64,000 bases of DNA from the NCBI GenBank assembly GCA_947630725.1, contig CANRIS010000006.1:1-64000 (forward strand), in the 5' to 3' direction. Source of the stretch: an uncultured Clostridia bacterium (GTDB lineage: Bacteria; Bacillota; Clostridia; Lachnospirales; CAG-274). Below, piece after piece: positions 26,620 through 35,849 of this stretch; the first letter of the stretch is position 1; each line of letters starts with the position of its first letter. The notes under the pieces are model-generated. The model ran no database searches, was not told where the DNA came from, and saw only the letters and a list, made by a program, of their open reading frames with translations. A program made the position numbers and the translations under genes.

Positions 26620-27259
26620 ATCTGAGCCTCCTTTCCACAAGTCTTCCCAAAAGCGAAACCGGCAGAAGGATAATCAGATAGAAAATCACCAGCAGAAAAA
26701 GACTTTCGGTAGTTTTATAATAAAGTCCTATGAGATCCTTTGCGGTAAACATAAGATCCATAAGGCTTATGGCGCTGAAAACGCTTGTTTCCTTAAGAAG
26801 AAAGATTATATTCGCCATAAATGCAGGCATACTTATGGATACGGCCTGCGGCAGAATTATATAACGCATAACCTGATAGGGCTTAAGGCCGAGGCTCAGG
26901 GCGCTTTCGGACTGTATGGGCTCTATGGATTCAAGACCGCTCCTTATGGCTTCTGCCATATAGCTGCCTCCCAGAAAACCCAGTCCCACCGCTCCGCAAA
27001 CGGACGGATTTGTGGAAATACCTATTTTGGGCAGTCCGTAGTATATAAAAAAGAGCTGAATAAGAAGCGGTGTGTTGCGGCTCAGTTCTATGTATACGGC
27101 AGCGATCTGCCTTAGTACAGGAACCCTGTTGTACTGCACAACAGCGCATAAAAGCCCTACCGCAGCGGCAATAAGTATGCCCTCGGCTCCTATGGTGACG
27201 GTCAGCACCGCCGCCTTTTCATACAGAGGAAGATATTTCAGCATATATTCAATATTCAT
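26600..27259 (-). CDS. Polar amino acid ABC transporter permease, first subunit
   Basis: This is a 219-residue HisMQ-class permease with about five helices and an EAA loop ALSLGLKPYQVMRYIILPQAV. The N-terminal helix is followed by ELSRNTPLLIQLFFIYYGLP, characteristic of polar amino acid permeases. It is the first gene of the operon permease-permease-ATPase-binding protein. It reads from the consensus promoter at 27288-27316 with an AGAGGT ribosome site. Confidence 0.92.
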   Translation of the reverse strand: MNIEYMLKYLPLYEKAAVLTVTIGAEGILIAAAVGLLCAVVQYNRVPVLRQIAAVYIELSRNTPLLIQLFFIYYGLPKIGISTNPSVCGAVGLGFLGGSYMAEAIRSGLESIEPIQSESALSLGLKPYQVMRYIILPQAVSISMPAFMANIIFLLKETSVFSAISLMDLMFTAKDLIGLYYKTTESLFLLVIFYLIILLPVSLLGRLVERRLRYAGFGS

Positions 27260-27285
27260 TGATATTACCTCTTTAATTATAAAGT

Positions 27286-27316
27286 GGATTATATCACTAT
27301 AATCCTACTGTGTCAA
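27286..27316 (-). promoter_or_regulatory. Promoter with overlapping operator-like dyad for the amino acid ABC operon
   Basis: On the minus strand a perfect TTGACA (27311-27316), 17-base spacer and TATAAT (27288-27293). A perfect 8-bp dyad GGATTATA/TATAATCC with a 4-base centre (27286-27305) covers the -10 and half the spacer, as a repressor operator would. Confidence 0.75.
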
Positions 27317-27632
27317 TAGGTTTATTTGTAATTCGTATCTTTTTTTATTACGCCTGTCGGATAAGCTTAAGGCGGTATGTACATACGCCGCCTGCAAATG
27401 CGAATTATTATTCAATCGGCGTTTCATTTTATAAATAATACCATAATATTCTATCACAATGATTTTTATTAATCAAGTAAAACAGGTTAAATAATTTTGT
27501 GTTTTGAATTTTTAATTATGGAGATGCCCTATAATTCAAAATAAATAAGGATTTTTTATATAAGAGAGCCGATATTTTTCTTTTTAAACTCTAAGGAATG
27601 TGATATACTTTGAAAAAAAGGATGTGATATTT
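27317..27632. other. Gap upstream of the methyltransferase
   Basis: No gene was seen. It contains an imperfect hairpin around a GTATGTACATAC palindrome flanked by GGCG/CGCC (27371-27394), function unknown. The rest is AT-rich sequence with no promoter I can support for the methyltransferase. Confidence 0.4.
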
Positions 27633-28382
27633 ATGAATATACAGTGGGATTCGGAAGATTATAAAAAAAGCTTTTCGTTTGTACACAAATACGGAAAAGA
27701 CCTGACGGAGCTTATTACTCTGCCGAAGGGCAGCTTTATATGCGATCTCGGCTGCGGCGGAGGGCAGCTTACATCGGAGCTTAAAAATATGGGTTATGAT
27801 GTCATAGGCATAGATGCCTCGGAAAATATGCTCGAAACGGCGAAAAGGTCATATCCCGACATAGATTTTCGTTTCGGAGATGCCCTTGACTTTAAACTCG
27901 GAAGAAAAGCGGACGGAATATTTTCAAACGCCGTTTTTCATTGGATAAGCGCCGAAAACCAGAATGCCATGATAAAAAATATAGCCGAAAACCTAAGACA
28001 CGGCGGTCAGCTTGTGTGTGAATTCGGAGGAAAGGGCTGCGCCGAAACCGTTCACAGCGCTCTTGAAAAAATATTCAACGAAAAGGGTCTTGTCTATACA
28101 CGGGATTTTTTCTTCCCCACAATAGGCGAATATGCGCTGCTGCTTGAAAGGCACGGTCTGAGGGTCGTTTATGCCTCTCTTTTCGACCGCCCCACCCCAC
28201 AGGAAAAAGGCATATCGGGGTGGATAAAAATGTTTGACAAAAAGCCCTTTGAGAACCTTTCTCCCGACATAACGGAAGAAATTATCGCCTGCGCGGAAAA
28301 AACTCTCTCCCCCGTTCTTATGCGCAGCGGCACAGCCTGCATAGACTATGTGCGAATAAGGATAAAGGCAGTCAGACTATAA
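27633..28382 (+). CDS. SAM-dependent class I methyltransferase
   Basis: The 249-residue cytoplasmic protein has the Rossmann SAM site CDLGCGGGQLTSEL, the acidic ribose residue in VIGIDASENML, and motif II/III FSNAVFHW. These place it near the trans-aconitate or malonyl-ACP methyltransferase group. The substrate is unknown. The ATG at 27633 follows AAGGATGTGAT; an upstream ATG at 27600 lacks a site. It stands alone, convergent with rseC. Confidence 0.85.
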   Translation: MNIQWDSEDYKKSFSFVHKYGKDLTELITLPKGSFICDLGCGGGQLTSELKNMGYDVIGIDASENMLETAKRSYPDIDFRFGDALDFKLGRKADGIFSNAVFHWISAENQNAMIKNIAENLRHGGQLVCEFGGKGCAETVHSALEKIFNEKGLVYTRDFFFPTIGEYALLLERHGLRVVYASLFDRPTPQEKGISGWIKMFDKKPFENLSPDITEEIIACAEKTLSPVLMRSGTACIDYVRIRIKAVRL

Positions 28383-28410
28383 CCTCACAAAGCAGCAAAA
28401 TCCCATATAA

Positions 28411-28443
28411 AAACGGGCAGAGCTTATATATAACTCCGCCCGA
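28411..28443 (-). terminator. rseC terminator
   Basis: On the minus strand CGGGCGGAG pairs with CTCTGCCCG (one mismatch) across an AT loop and runs into TTTTT. Confidence 0.7.
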
Positions 28444-28465
28444 CTGTCCTGCGCCCTTGGCTGTT

Positions 28466-28900
28466 CTATTCTTCCGAACGCTCGGCGATTCGGGACGCAA
28501 CAGGCATATACTGTCCGCTGCTCCAGTTTTTTTCGTTAAGGTGTATCAATATGAATGCCGCTGCGGTGAGTATGACCGCCAGACCTATGCCCACAAGGGG
28601 AGCGGCAGCTTCAAAACCCGCCATCACGGCTCCGTAATAGCCTGCCAATATCCCCGCAAGAAAGCACAGACAGGGTATGCCGTACATTATAAGAACTGCC
28701 TTCATAAAGTTTGAATGCTCTATAAAAATTTCAACCTTGTCGCCTTTTTTTGCGCCGCAAAGGTTTTTTGCCTTCATTTCCATTTCCTTTTCGGACAGAC
28801 CCGCAGAGCAGGCGCGGCATTTTCCGCAGGCTTCTCTTCTTTTGAGTATAAGCTTTACATATTCGCCTTCAACGGCAACGACCTTTCCGACCTCGTCCAT
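28466..28900 (-). CDS. rseC: RseC/SoxR-reducing system family membrane protein
   Basis: This small inner-membrane protein has 144 residues: an N-terminal cytoplasmic beta domain with four cysteines (CGKCRAC, then Cys in NLCGAK) and two membrane helices near 68-115. The family is associated with Rnf complexes and SoxR reduction; no rnf gene is in the window, so the partner is unknown. The ATG at 28900 has GGGAGG eight bases upstream. An alternative TTG two codons earlier is too close to that site. Confidence 0.85.
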   Translation of the reverse strand: MDEVGKVVAVEGEYVKLILKRREACGKCRACSAGLSEKEMEMKAKNLCGAKKGDKVEIFIEHSNFMKAVLIMYGIPCLCFLAGILAGYYGAVMAGFEAAAPLVGIGLAVILTAAAFILIHLNEKNWSSGQYMPVASRIAERSEE

Positions 28901-29089
28901 GGACAAAACCTCCCTGATAGTATAATAAAATAATACAAAAAACCAACCTCTTCCGGCCGGCCGCTATTTTTTTATAAACTGCGAAAGAGTACCTCCGCAC
29001 AATCATTATATACCCACAAGACTTATTTTTCAACAGAAAAGTCGCCTGTTTATGCTTTAATTTTATTAAAAATAATTGTTCTGAGATAA

Positions 29090-29118
29090 TTGACTAAAGA
29101 TGCAAATAGTTGTATACT
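29090..29118 (+). promoter_or_regulatory. Promoter of the argGH-pyrKD operon
   Basis: TTGACT (29090-29095), a 17-base spacer and TATACT (29113-29118). The 80-base leader contains a small hairpin GATCCGAAAGGATC (about 29144-29157). No full ARG box was recognised. The remaining 28901-29089 gap holds nothing else supported. Confidence 0.65.
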
Positions 29119-29201
29119 TTAAAAGATACGATACCTATATATTTGATCCGAAAGGATCGGTATAAATCAAAGACTTATATTTTTTTGGAGGAAATAAGGA
29201 T

Positions 29202-30413
29202 ATGAAAATCGTACTTGCTTATTCGGGGGGACTTGACACCTCCGTAATTATACCTTGGCTTAAGGAAAACTATGACAATCCCGAAATTATTGCCTGCTGT
29301 ATAGACGTAGGACAGGGCAGCGAAACGGACGGTCTCGAAGAGAAGGCTCTCGGACAGGGAGCGTCAAAGCTCTATCTTCTCGATGTAAGAGATGAATTTA
29401 TAAGAAACTATATCTATCCTATGGTGAAGTGCGGAGCAAAATATGAGGACAAGTACCTTCTCGGCACATCCATAGCAAGACCCCTTATCGCAAAGAAGCT
29501 TGTGGAAGTGGCTCTTAAGGAAAAGGCTGACGCTATCTGCCACGGAGCTACGGGAAAGGGCAACGACCAGATAAGATTCGAGCTGACCATAAAGGCTCTT
29601 GCGCCCGAAATAAAGGTTATCGCTCCCTGGAGAACGTGGGAGATAACATCCCGTGAAGAGGAGCTTGAATACCTCGCAAAAAGAGGACTTCCCGTGCCTA
29701 TGACAAAGGAGCAGAGCTATTCGAGAGACAGAAACCTCTGGCACATAAGCCACGAGGGACTTGATCTTGAAGATCCTGCAAACGAACCCGATTTCAGAAA
29801 GCTTCTTACTCTCGGCGTAAGCCCCGAGGATGCCCCCGATGAACCTTCTTATGTTGAGATAGAGTTTGAAAAGGGTATCCCCGTAAAGCTTGACGGAAAA
29901 GAAGTAAGCCCCATAGAGCTTATGGACAAGCTGAACGAGCTGGGAGGCAAAAACGGCATAGGTATCTGCGACCTCGTGGAAAACAGATGTGTGGGAATGA
30001 AATCAAGAGGCGTATACGAAACCCCCGGCGGATCCATATTGTATGCGGCTCACAGAGATCTTGAATATCTCTGCCTTGACAAGCAGACCACGGCCTTTAA
30101 AGAAATCATAAGAACAAAATATACCGAGCTTTTGTACTCGGGCGAGTGGTTTACGCCCTTGAGAGATGCTCTTCAGGCTTTTGTTGACAAAACTCAGGAA
30201 ACCGTTACGGGTACGTCAAGACTTAAGCTCTACAAGGGCAACATAATTTCCGCAGGAGTAAAATCCCCCAACAGTCTTTACAGCGCAGAGCTTGCAAGCT
30301 TTACAACAGGAGAGCTTTATTCTCACAAGGACGCAGAGGGCTTTATAAATCTTTTCGGACTTCCCCTTAAGGTCAGAGCCATGATGGGACTTAACAAGGA
30401 TTATCTCAAATAA
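29202..30413 (+). CDS. argG: Argininosuccinate synthase
   Basis: ArgG joins citrulline and aspartate with ATP to form argininosuccinate in arginine synthesis. The 403-residue length is standard. The N-terminal PP-loop [10 protein letters not shown] is clear, as are [32 protein letters not shown] and GRKYPPNSL-like regions. TTGGAGG lies upstream of the ATG. It leads an operon argG-argH-pyrK-pyrD. Argininosuccinate links nitrogen and carbamoyl-phosphate metabolism with the downstream pyrimidine genes. Confidence 0.98.
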   Translation: MKIVLAYSGGLDTSVIIPWLKENYDNPEIIACCIDVGQGSETDGLEEKALGQGASKLYLLDVRDEFIRNYIYPMVKCGAKYEDKYLLGTSIARPLIAKKLVEVALKEKADAICHGATGKGNDQIRFELTIKALAPEIKVIAPWRTWEITSREEELEYLAKRGLPVPMTKEQSYSRDRNLWHISHEGLDLEDPANEPDFRKLLTLGVSPEDAPDEPSYVEIEFEKGIPVKLDGKEVSPIELMDKLNELGGKNGIGICDLVENRCVGMKSRGVYETPGGSILYAAHRDLEYLCLDKQTTAFKEIIRTKYTELLYSGEWFTPLRDALQAFVDKTQETVTGTSRLKLYKGNIISAGVKSPNSLYSAELASFTTGELYSHKDAEGFINLFGLPLKVRAMMGLNKDYLK

Positions 30414-30472
30414 ACAACTTCAAACAACAAATATACCAAAATATATATACAAATATATGCGGACGATCTGAA

Positions 30473-30498
30473 AAGGGGTGTGGAATACACACCCCTTA
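30473..30498 (+). other. Intercistronic hairpin between argG and argH
   Basis: AAGGGGTGTG and CACACCCCTT form a perfect stem in the 107-base gap, followed by A bases, not T bases. It is therefore unlikely to terminate plus-strand transcription. It may stabilise or separate the upstream message. Confidence 0.5.
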
Positions 30499-30520
30499 AA
30501 AAAAGAGGTGACATACTTAA

Positions 30521-31909
30521 ATGAAAAAGCTATCAAACGGACGGCTTTCTGTTGAGGCAGACAGCTTTACCGATCACTTTCACTCCTCCATATCCTTTGA
30601 CAGCAGAATGTACAGAGAGGACATACTCGGCAGCATAGCCCATGCGAGAATGCTCGGAAAGCAGAATATAATAGACAAAGCCGAGGCAGAGCTTATTATA
30701 TCGGGCTTGGAGGATATACTGAGGGATATAGAAAAGGGAAAAATATCCTTTGACGAAAAGGCTGAGGATATTCATATGAATGTAGAGAGCATACTTACCG
30801 AAAGGATAGGCGCTGCAGGCAAAAGACTGCACACGGGAAGAAGCCGCAACGATCAGGTCGCCCTCGACATAAGAATGTATCTCAAAACAAAAATAAAGGA
30901 AATAAAGGTTCTTATTCACAGACTTCTGGGCGTTCTCAACAAAATCGCCGAAGAAAACACCGAAACCATTATGCCGGGCTTTACTCATCTCCAAAACGCT
31001 CAGCCCGTAACCCTTGCGCATCACGTTCTGGCGTATTTTGAAATGTTTTCGAGAGATTCGGACAGGCTGTCCGATTGCTTTAAAAGGACGAATGTTATGC
31101 CCCTCGGCTCGGGAGCGCTTGCTGCGACAACATATAACCTGGACAGAGAAGCGGTAATGGCGGAGCTTGGCTTTGACAGCATAACAAGAAACAGTATGGA
31201 CGGCGTATCCGACAGGGATTTTGTCTGCGAGACGCTTTTCTGCCTCTCGGTGCTTATGATGCATCTGAGCCGCTTCTGCGAGGAGCTTGTGCTTTGGAGC
31301 AGCCGTCAGTTTGGGTTTATCGAAATTTCGGACGCATATGCCACGGGCAGTTCTATAATGCCCCAAAAGAAAAACCCCGATATGGCGGAACTTATCAGAG
31401 GAAAAACAGGCAGGGTATACGGCGAGCTTATGGCTCTTATGACAACCCTCAAAGGTCTGCCTCTGGCATATAACAAGGATATGCAGGAGGACAAGGAGGG
31501 CGTATTTGATGCGATCGACACCGTTATGATGTGTCTGCCCGTGTTTACAAATATGCTCGATACGATGACGGTCAACGGTGACAGAATGCTTTCGTCCGCA
31601 AGACTCGGCTTTATGAATGCCACCGATGCGGCCGATTGGCTCGTAAAACAGGGAATGCCCTTCAGAGAGGCTCACTCCGTCATAGGCGGCATAGTTATGT
31701 ATTGTATAGAAAAGGGAAAGAACCTTGAGGATCTCAGCCTTGAAGAATACAAGAGCTTCAGCTCCCTTTTCACAAACGACATATACGAAAGCATAGATCT
31801 CAGGGAGTGCGTAAACAGACGCAGGGTCAAGGGAGGCCCCTCGAAGGAATATATTGACACTGTTATAGCCGAAAACAAAAGGCTTTTGGAGGGGGAAAGA
31901 TTTTTGTAA
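30521..31909 (+). CDS. argH: Argininosuccinate lyase
   Basis: ArgH splits argininosuccinate into arginine and fumarate. The 462-residue product has the fumarase/aspartase superfamily signature GSSIMPQKKNPDMAELIRG around residue 285, the catalytic loop HTGRSRNDQVALD, and TVMPGFTHLQ-like MPGFTHLQNAQPV. An AGAGGTGACA site lies before the ATG. Its stop overlaps the pyrK ATG by one base (TAATG), so translation is coupled. Confidence 0.98.
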   Translation: MKKLSNGRLSVEADSFTDHFHSSISFDSRMYREDILGSIAHARMLGKQNIIDKAEAELIISGLEDILRDIEKGKISFDEKAEDIHMNVESILTERIGAAGKRLHTGRSRNDQVALDIRMYLKTKIKEIKVLIHRLLGVLNKIAEENTETIMPGFTHLQNAQPVTLAHHVLAYFEMFSRDSDRLSDCFKRTNVMPLGSGALAATTYNLDREAVMAELGFDSITRNSMDGVSDRDFVCETLFCLSVLMMHLSRFCEELVLWSSRQFGFIEISDAYATGSSIMPQKKNPDMAELIRGKTGRVYGELMALMTTLKGLPLAYNKDMQEDKEGVFDAIDTVMMCLPVFTNMLDTMTVNGDRMLSSARLGFMNATDAADWLVKQGMPFREAHSVIGGIVMYCIEKGKNLEDLSLEEYKSFSSLFTNDIYESIDLRECVNRRRVKGGPSKEYIDTVIAENKRLLEGERFL

Positions 31910-32670
31910 TGAAGTTCATTGAAAAAGGCACTGTAATAAAAAACGAAAACATAGCCCCAAATATCTATGACCTTTCGATCAGACTTCCGAAAATAGCAAA
32001 GGAGGCAGCCTGCGGACAGTTTGTAGAGGTCTATCCCGACAACGGAACAAATCTTCTGCCGCGCCCCATAAGCATATGCGAAACGAACGGCGACAGTCTG
32101 AGACTTGTTTTTCAGGTGGTCGGCAGCGGCACAAGGCTTTTTTCGGGTCTTAAGTCAGGAGACGGCGTAAGGGTTTTAGGCCCCTGCGGAAACGGCTATC
32201 CTTTAACGAATGCAAAAAGCTTTATACTTGCCGGAGGCGGAGTAGGCGTACCGCCCCTTCTTGAAACAGCCAAAAGGCTTAAAAAGCTTGGGAATGTCAA
32301 CGTATATCTGGGATTCAGAAGTCATCCGTTTCTTACGGAGGATTTTGAAAAAATAGGCATCGTCCCCCATATAGCCACCGATGACGGCTCTGTGGGATTT
32401 AAGGGAAATGTGACCGAGCTTATGAAAAGCGAAAATGTGCAGGCTGATATAATTTATGCCTGCGGTCCCAAAATAATGCTTAAGTCGGTGTCGGAATACG
32501 GAGAGGAAAAAAATATACCCGTCTACGTTTCGATGGAAGAGAGAATGGCATGCGGCATTGGCGCCTGCGTAGGCTGCGCAGTCAAAATAAAAAAGGACAA
32601 CGGCTTTGAAAACAAAAAGGTCTGCAAGGACGGGCCTGTCTTTGACTCTCGGGAGGTGCTTTGGGAATGA
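31909..32670 (+). CDS. pyrK: Dihydroorotate dehydrogenase electron transfer subunit
   Basis: PyrK carries FAD and a 2Fe-2S cluster and passes electrons from dihydroorotate in PyrD to NAD+. The 253-residue protein has an FAD-binding part (RPISIC, RxxS-like), a GGGVGVPPLLETA nucleotide loop, and the C-terminal cluster motif CGIGACVGCAVKIK with a fourth Cys in KVCKDGP. It overlaps both neighbours (argH by 1 base, pyrD by 4), so stoichiometric expression with PyrD is likely. It could equally serve another class 1B-type flavoprotein, but the adjacent pyrD settles it. Confidence 0.95.
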   Translation: MKFIEKGTVIKNENIAPNIYDLSIRLPKIAKEAACGQFVEVYPDNGTNLLPRPISICETNGDSLRLVFQVVGSGTRLFSGLKSGDGVRVLGPCGNGYPLTNAKSFILAGGGVGVPPLLETAKRLKKLGNVNVYLGFRSHPFLTEDFEKIGIVPHIATDDGSVGFKGNVTELMKSENVQADIIYACGPKIMLKSVSEYGEEKNIPVYVSMEERMACGIGACVGCAVKIKKDNGFENKKVCKDGPVFDSREVLWE

Positions 32671-33569
32671 TCGACACAAGGGTAAGCATTGCCGGTATAG
32701 AATTTAAAAATCCCGTAACAACAGCCTCGGGCACCTTCGGAAGCGGCAGAGAGTTCGGAGAGTTTGTGGATCTCAACAGGCTCGGAGCGATCACCGTCAA
32801 GGGAGTGGCAGACAAGCCGTGGCAAGGGAACGACTCCCCCAGAATAGCCGAAGTTTACGGCGGAATGCTCAATTCGGTGGGGCTTCAGAATCCGGGAGCA
32901 GATTATTTTATAAAAGAGGACATACCCTTTTTAAGACAGTTTGATACAAAAATAATAGTCAATATATGCGGACATACCATCGATGAATATGTAAGGGTCA
33001 CCGAAAAGCTCCGCAGCGCCGACATTGACCTTTTGGAGCTGAACATATCCTGCCCCAATGTAAAAGAGGGCGGAATGGCTTTCGGAACGGACTGCAAAAT
33101 GATAGAAAAGGTGGTCGGCGCCGTCAAAAAGGCTGCGGCTCAGCCCCTTATAGTAAAAATGAGCCCCAATGTCACCGATATAACCGAGACTTCAAAGGCT
33201 GCCGAAGCCGCAGGAGCGGACGCTCTTTCTATGATAAACACCCTCACGGGAATGAAAATAGACATATACAGAAGAAAGCCCGTTCTTGCCAACAAAATCG
33301 GCGGTATGAGCGGCCCCGCCATAAAGCCCGTGGCTCTCAGAATGGTCTGGCAGACCGCCAAGGCCGTAAACATACCGATAATAGGTATGGGCGGCATATC
33401 TGACGCAGAGGATGCCATAGAATTTATAATGGCGGGAGCCACCATGGTATCTGTGGGAACCGCCAACTTTTCAAACCCCACAGCAACGACCGACACCATA
33501 TCAGGCATCGAAAAATTCATGGAAGATCAGTCCATAAAAAATCTTGCCGAAATCAGAGGAATAATATAA
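32667..33569 (+). CDS. pyrD: Dihydroorotate dehydrogenase, class 1B catalytic subunit
   Basis: PyrD oxidises dihydroorotate to orotate in pyrimidine synthesis. The 300-residue FMN barrel has TTASGTFGSG, NSVGLQNPG, the catalytic cysteine in NISCPNVKEGG (typical of class 1B), and NTLTGMKID. It ends with PIIGMGGI and the GATMVSVGT phosphate loop. The ATG at 32667 overlaps the pyrK stop as ATGA, with GGAGGTG upstream. Other pyrimidine genes are not in the window, so this pair is detached from them and attached to argGH. Confidence 0.97.
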   Translation: MIDTRVSIAGIEFKNPVTTASGTFGSGREFGEFVDLNRLGAITVKGVADKPWQGNDSPRIAEVYGGMLNSVGLQNPGADYFIKEDIPFLRQFDTKIIVNICGHTIDEYVRVTEKLRSADIDLLELNISCPNVKEGGMAFGTDCKMIEKVVGAVKKAAAQPLIVKMSPNVTDITETSKAAEAAGADALSMINTLTGMKIDIYRRKPVLANKIGGMSGPAIKPVALRMVWQTAKAVNIPIIGMGGISDAEDAIEFIMAGATMVSVGTANFSNPTATTDTISGIEKFMEDQSIKNLAEIRGII

Positions 33570-33600
33570 TCCGCAAAACATAGCAAAATAATATAATTCA

Positions 33601-33636
33601 AAAGATGGACATTTTTATATGCCCATCTTTTTATGG
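33601..33636. terminator. Bidirectional terminator after pyrD and the sensor kinase
   Basis: AAAGATGGAC and GCCCATCTTT pair with one mismatch and are followed by TTATGG on the plus strand. On the minus strand the same hairpin ends the two-component operon. Confidence 0.65.
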
Positions 33637-33662
33637 TATTTAAAAACATAAAAGCAGCAAAG

Positions 33663-35111
33663 TTATACGGGCGTTTTGTTGAGTTCAAACCAGAAGGTGC
33701 TTCCCTGGCCGGGTTTGCTGTCCACGCCGAAGGGAGCGTTGTGGGCAGTGAGGATCTCCTTGACTATTGCAAGGCCGAGGCCGTTTGTGCCGCCGTTTTT
33801 TGAGGTGAAATATCTGTCCCATATATGCGGAAGGTCTTCGGGAGATATGCCGCTGCCGCTGTCGCGTATTTCGATTCTGACAGAATTGTCCTTTTCGGCT
33901 GCCGATATGTATATGGAGCCGTTATTTTTCGTGTGGGCTATGGCATTGGATATGAGGTTGTACAATACCTGCTGAATACGTTTTTTATCTGCCATAACAT
34001 ATTTCTGAGATTCGGTTGGTTTTGTTATGCTTATGTTTTTTGCTTTGCATATTGCCGAAAATTGTTCCGCTGTTGTTTCCACAAGAGAGCCTATATCTAT
34101 TTTTTCGGGCTCTAATCTGACTTCGCCCGATCGGAACTTTGAATAATACAGAATATCATTCACAAGTGCGGATAACCTGTCCGCCTCTCTTATTATTATT
34201 TTGGCGTCATCGCCTGCGCCTTCTTCTCTGTCCATATCGCATATAAGCTCGGCATATCCCTTTATCATTGTCAGCGGAGTACGCAAATCATGAGAAACGT
34301 TTGCAAGCAGCTCTCTGCGGAGCCTGTCCGTTTCGGCTATCTTGTCCGCTGCATACGCCATTGAATCGGCAAGTCTGTCTGTTTCGGCGCAAAAGCCGTG
34401 TTTAAAGCTTATGTCAAAGTCGCCGTCAGCCATTCTGAGCGATTGTTCGGACAACTGAAAAATGGGATCCGAAAATTTTTTGGATATAAATATGGCAATT
34501 AAAAATCCCACTATCAAGGCAAGTACGGTTACTGCGCACAGTTGCAGTCTGATTATCGACACAGCCGAGCCTATCGCCCCTATGGGAGTGTTTATATACA
34601 AAACGCTGCCGTCGGTCAGTCTTTGTCCATAAATAAGAGTGCTGCCTTCATTGTCGTGGTCTATGGTATAACAAACGCTGTCGGCATCTGCCAATCGACT
34701 GAGAAAATCATCATAATGCTCAGGCAAATGGCGGTATGCCCGATCGTAATATTCTGACCTGTAGGGATTTTTGTCATCTCCATGATCGGCGTAGGAATAT
34801 GCTTTTTTTCTGTAGGAAAAGCTGTATTCATCTGCGCTGTAAATTATGCTTCCGTCAGCATCGGTCAAAAAAACCAATATGGGATTTTCCGCAGCCACAG
34901 AGTCTATTATGTATTCTGCGTTTTCTCCTGCGCCGCAGATCTCGTCCGCTATCCTTTTAATATGATTTTTTTGCATAACATCATAAAAACCCTCAAGAAA
35001 TACCGTTTGCAAAAGCCAGAGAACGGCAAGTATCACTATTGCAAATATTGTAAAATATGTCCACAGCTTAAACCACAATGACTTACTTTCCGACTTCAAA
35101 TTTATATCCAA
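33663..35111 (-). CDS. Two-component sensor histidine kinase
   Basis: The 482-residue membrane kinase has a helix at about 13-38, an extracytoplasmic sensor region of about 145 residues rich in Tyr and Asp, and a second helix at about 186-210. A HAMP region follows, then phosphoacceptor His274 in LLANVSHDLRTPLTMIKGYAEL, and the ATPase motifs NLISNAIAHT, DSGSGISPED and GLGLAIVKEI. The signal is unknown. It overlaps the response regulator gene by 29 bases and is expressed from the same message. Confidence 0.93.
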   Translation of the reverse strand: MDINLKSESKSLWFKLWTYFTIFAIVILAVLWLLQTVFLEGFYDVMQKNHIKRIADEICGAGENAEYIIDSVAAENPILVFLTDADGSIIYSADEYSFSYRKKAYSYADHGDDKNPYRSEYYDRAYRHLPEHYDDFLSRLADADSVCYTIDHDNEGSTLIYGQRLTDGSVLYINTPIGAIGSAVSIIRLQLCAVTVLALIVGFLIAIFISKKFSDPIFQLSEQSLRMADGDFDISFKHGFCAETDRLADSMAYAADKIAETDRLRRELLANVSHDLRTPLTMIKGYAELICDMDREEGAGDDAKIIIREADRLSALVNDILYYSKFRSGEVRLEPEKIDIGSLVETTAEQFSAICKAKNISITKPTESQKYVMADKKRIQQVLYNLISNAIAHTKNNGSIYISAAEKDNSVRIEIRDSGSGISPEDLPHIWDRYFTSKNGGTNGLGLAIVKEILTAHNAPFGVDSKPGQGSTFWFELNKTPV

Positions 35112-35751
35112 CTCCTCTGACCGTAACTATATTGCTCCGACATTTTCCCATATGCGAACGAAGCTGCTTTATCTGCCAATCGACCGTGCGGTCGGCGGAA
35201 TAATATTCAAACCCCCACACAGCCTCCATTATCTGCTCTCTTGTAAGGACTATCCCTGCATTTTTAACGAGATAAAGCAGAAGCTCATACTCCTTCGCCG
35301 TAAGCTCCGTTCTTTTTTTGTCTATATAAACAACTCTTCCGAGAGTGTCTATCTCTATGTCTCCTGCCTTTATGCTGCTTTCTGCGGCTCTGCCGTGTCG
35401 GTTTATTATGACCTTTATACGAGCCATAAGCTCCCTTGGCGAAAAGGGTTTTACGACATAGTCGTCCGCCCCTGTTTCAAAACCAAACAGCTTGTCGTAT
35501 TCCTCTCCTCTTGCAGAAAGCATTATAACGGGAATATCCTTTATGCTCCGTATTTTTTTGCAGGCCGAAAACCCATCAAGCTCAGGCATCATAGCGTCCA
35601 TTATTACGACATCAAAATCTACGTTCCGGCACATCATAACAGCCTCAAGGCCGTCCGATGCCTCCGCCGTATCATATCCCTCACGCTTTGCATATCTGCA
35701 TATAAGCGCCCGTATGTCAGGCTCATCGTCAACGATAAGTATTTTTGCCAC
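35083..35751 (-). CDS. OmpR-family response regulator
   Basis: The 222-residue regulator has a receiver with acidic pocket DDE (8-10), phosphoacceptor Asp52 in IMDAMMPELDG, and a conserved Lys in VVKPFSPREL. A C-terminal winged-helix follows (RTELTAKEYELLLYLVKNAG, RTVDWQIKQLRSHMG). Translation probably starts at GTG 35751 (VAKILIVDD), preceded by GGAGGG. The ATG frame 13 codons upstream has no site. The partner kinase follows with overlap. The small secreted protein upstream on the same strand is a plausible target or co-regulated gene. Confidence 0.92.
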   Translation of the reverse strand: MAKILIVDDEPDIRALICRYAKREGYDTAEASDGLEAVMMCRNVDFDVVIMDAMMPELDGFSACKKIRSIKDIPVIMLSARGEEYDKLFGFETGADDYVVKPFSPRELMARIKVIINRHGRAAESSIKAGDIEIDTLGRVVYIDKKRTELTAKEYELLLYLVKNAGIVLTREQIMEAVWGFEYYSADRTVDWQIKQLRSHMGKCRSNIVTVRGVGYKFEVGK

Positions 35752-35812
35752 TGCCCTCCGCTCCCTTCGCTTTTTATGATATTGTATCACATAAAAATAT
35801 ATTTATCAACGC

Positions 35813-35846
35813 AAAAAGAGACGTACGGCGGCTGCGTCTCTTTTCG
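35813..35846 (-). terminator. Terminator of the small secreted protein gene
   Basis: On the minus strand AAAAGAGACG pairs with CGTCTCTTTT around a GC-rich loop, continuing into TTGCG. Confidence 0.7.
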
Positions 35847-35849
35847 GAT

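Noticed and set aside
30473..30498. Rho-independent terminator between argG and argH
   Set aside because: The stem is followed by A bases on the coding strand, so it would not terminate the operon.
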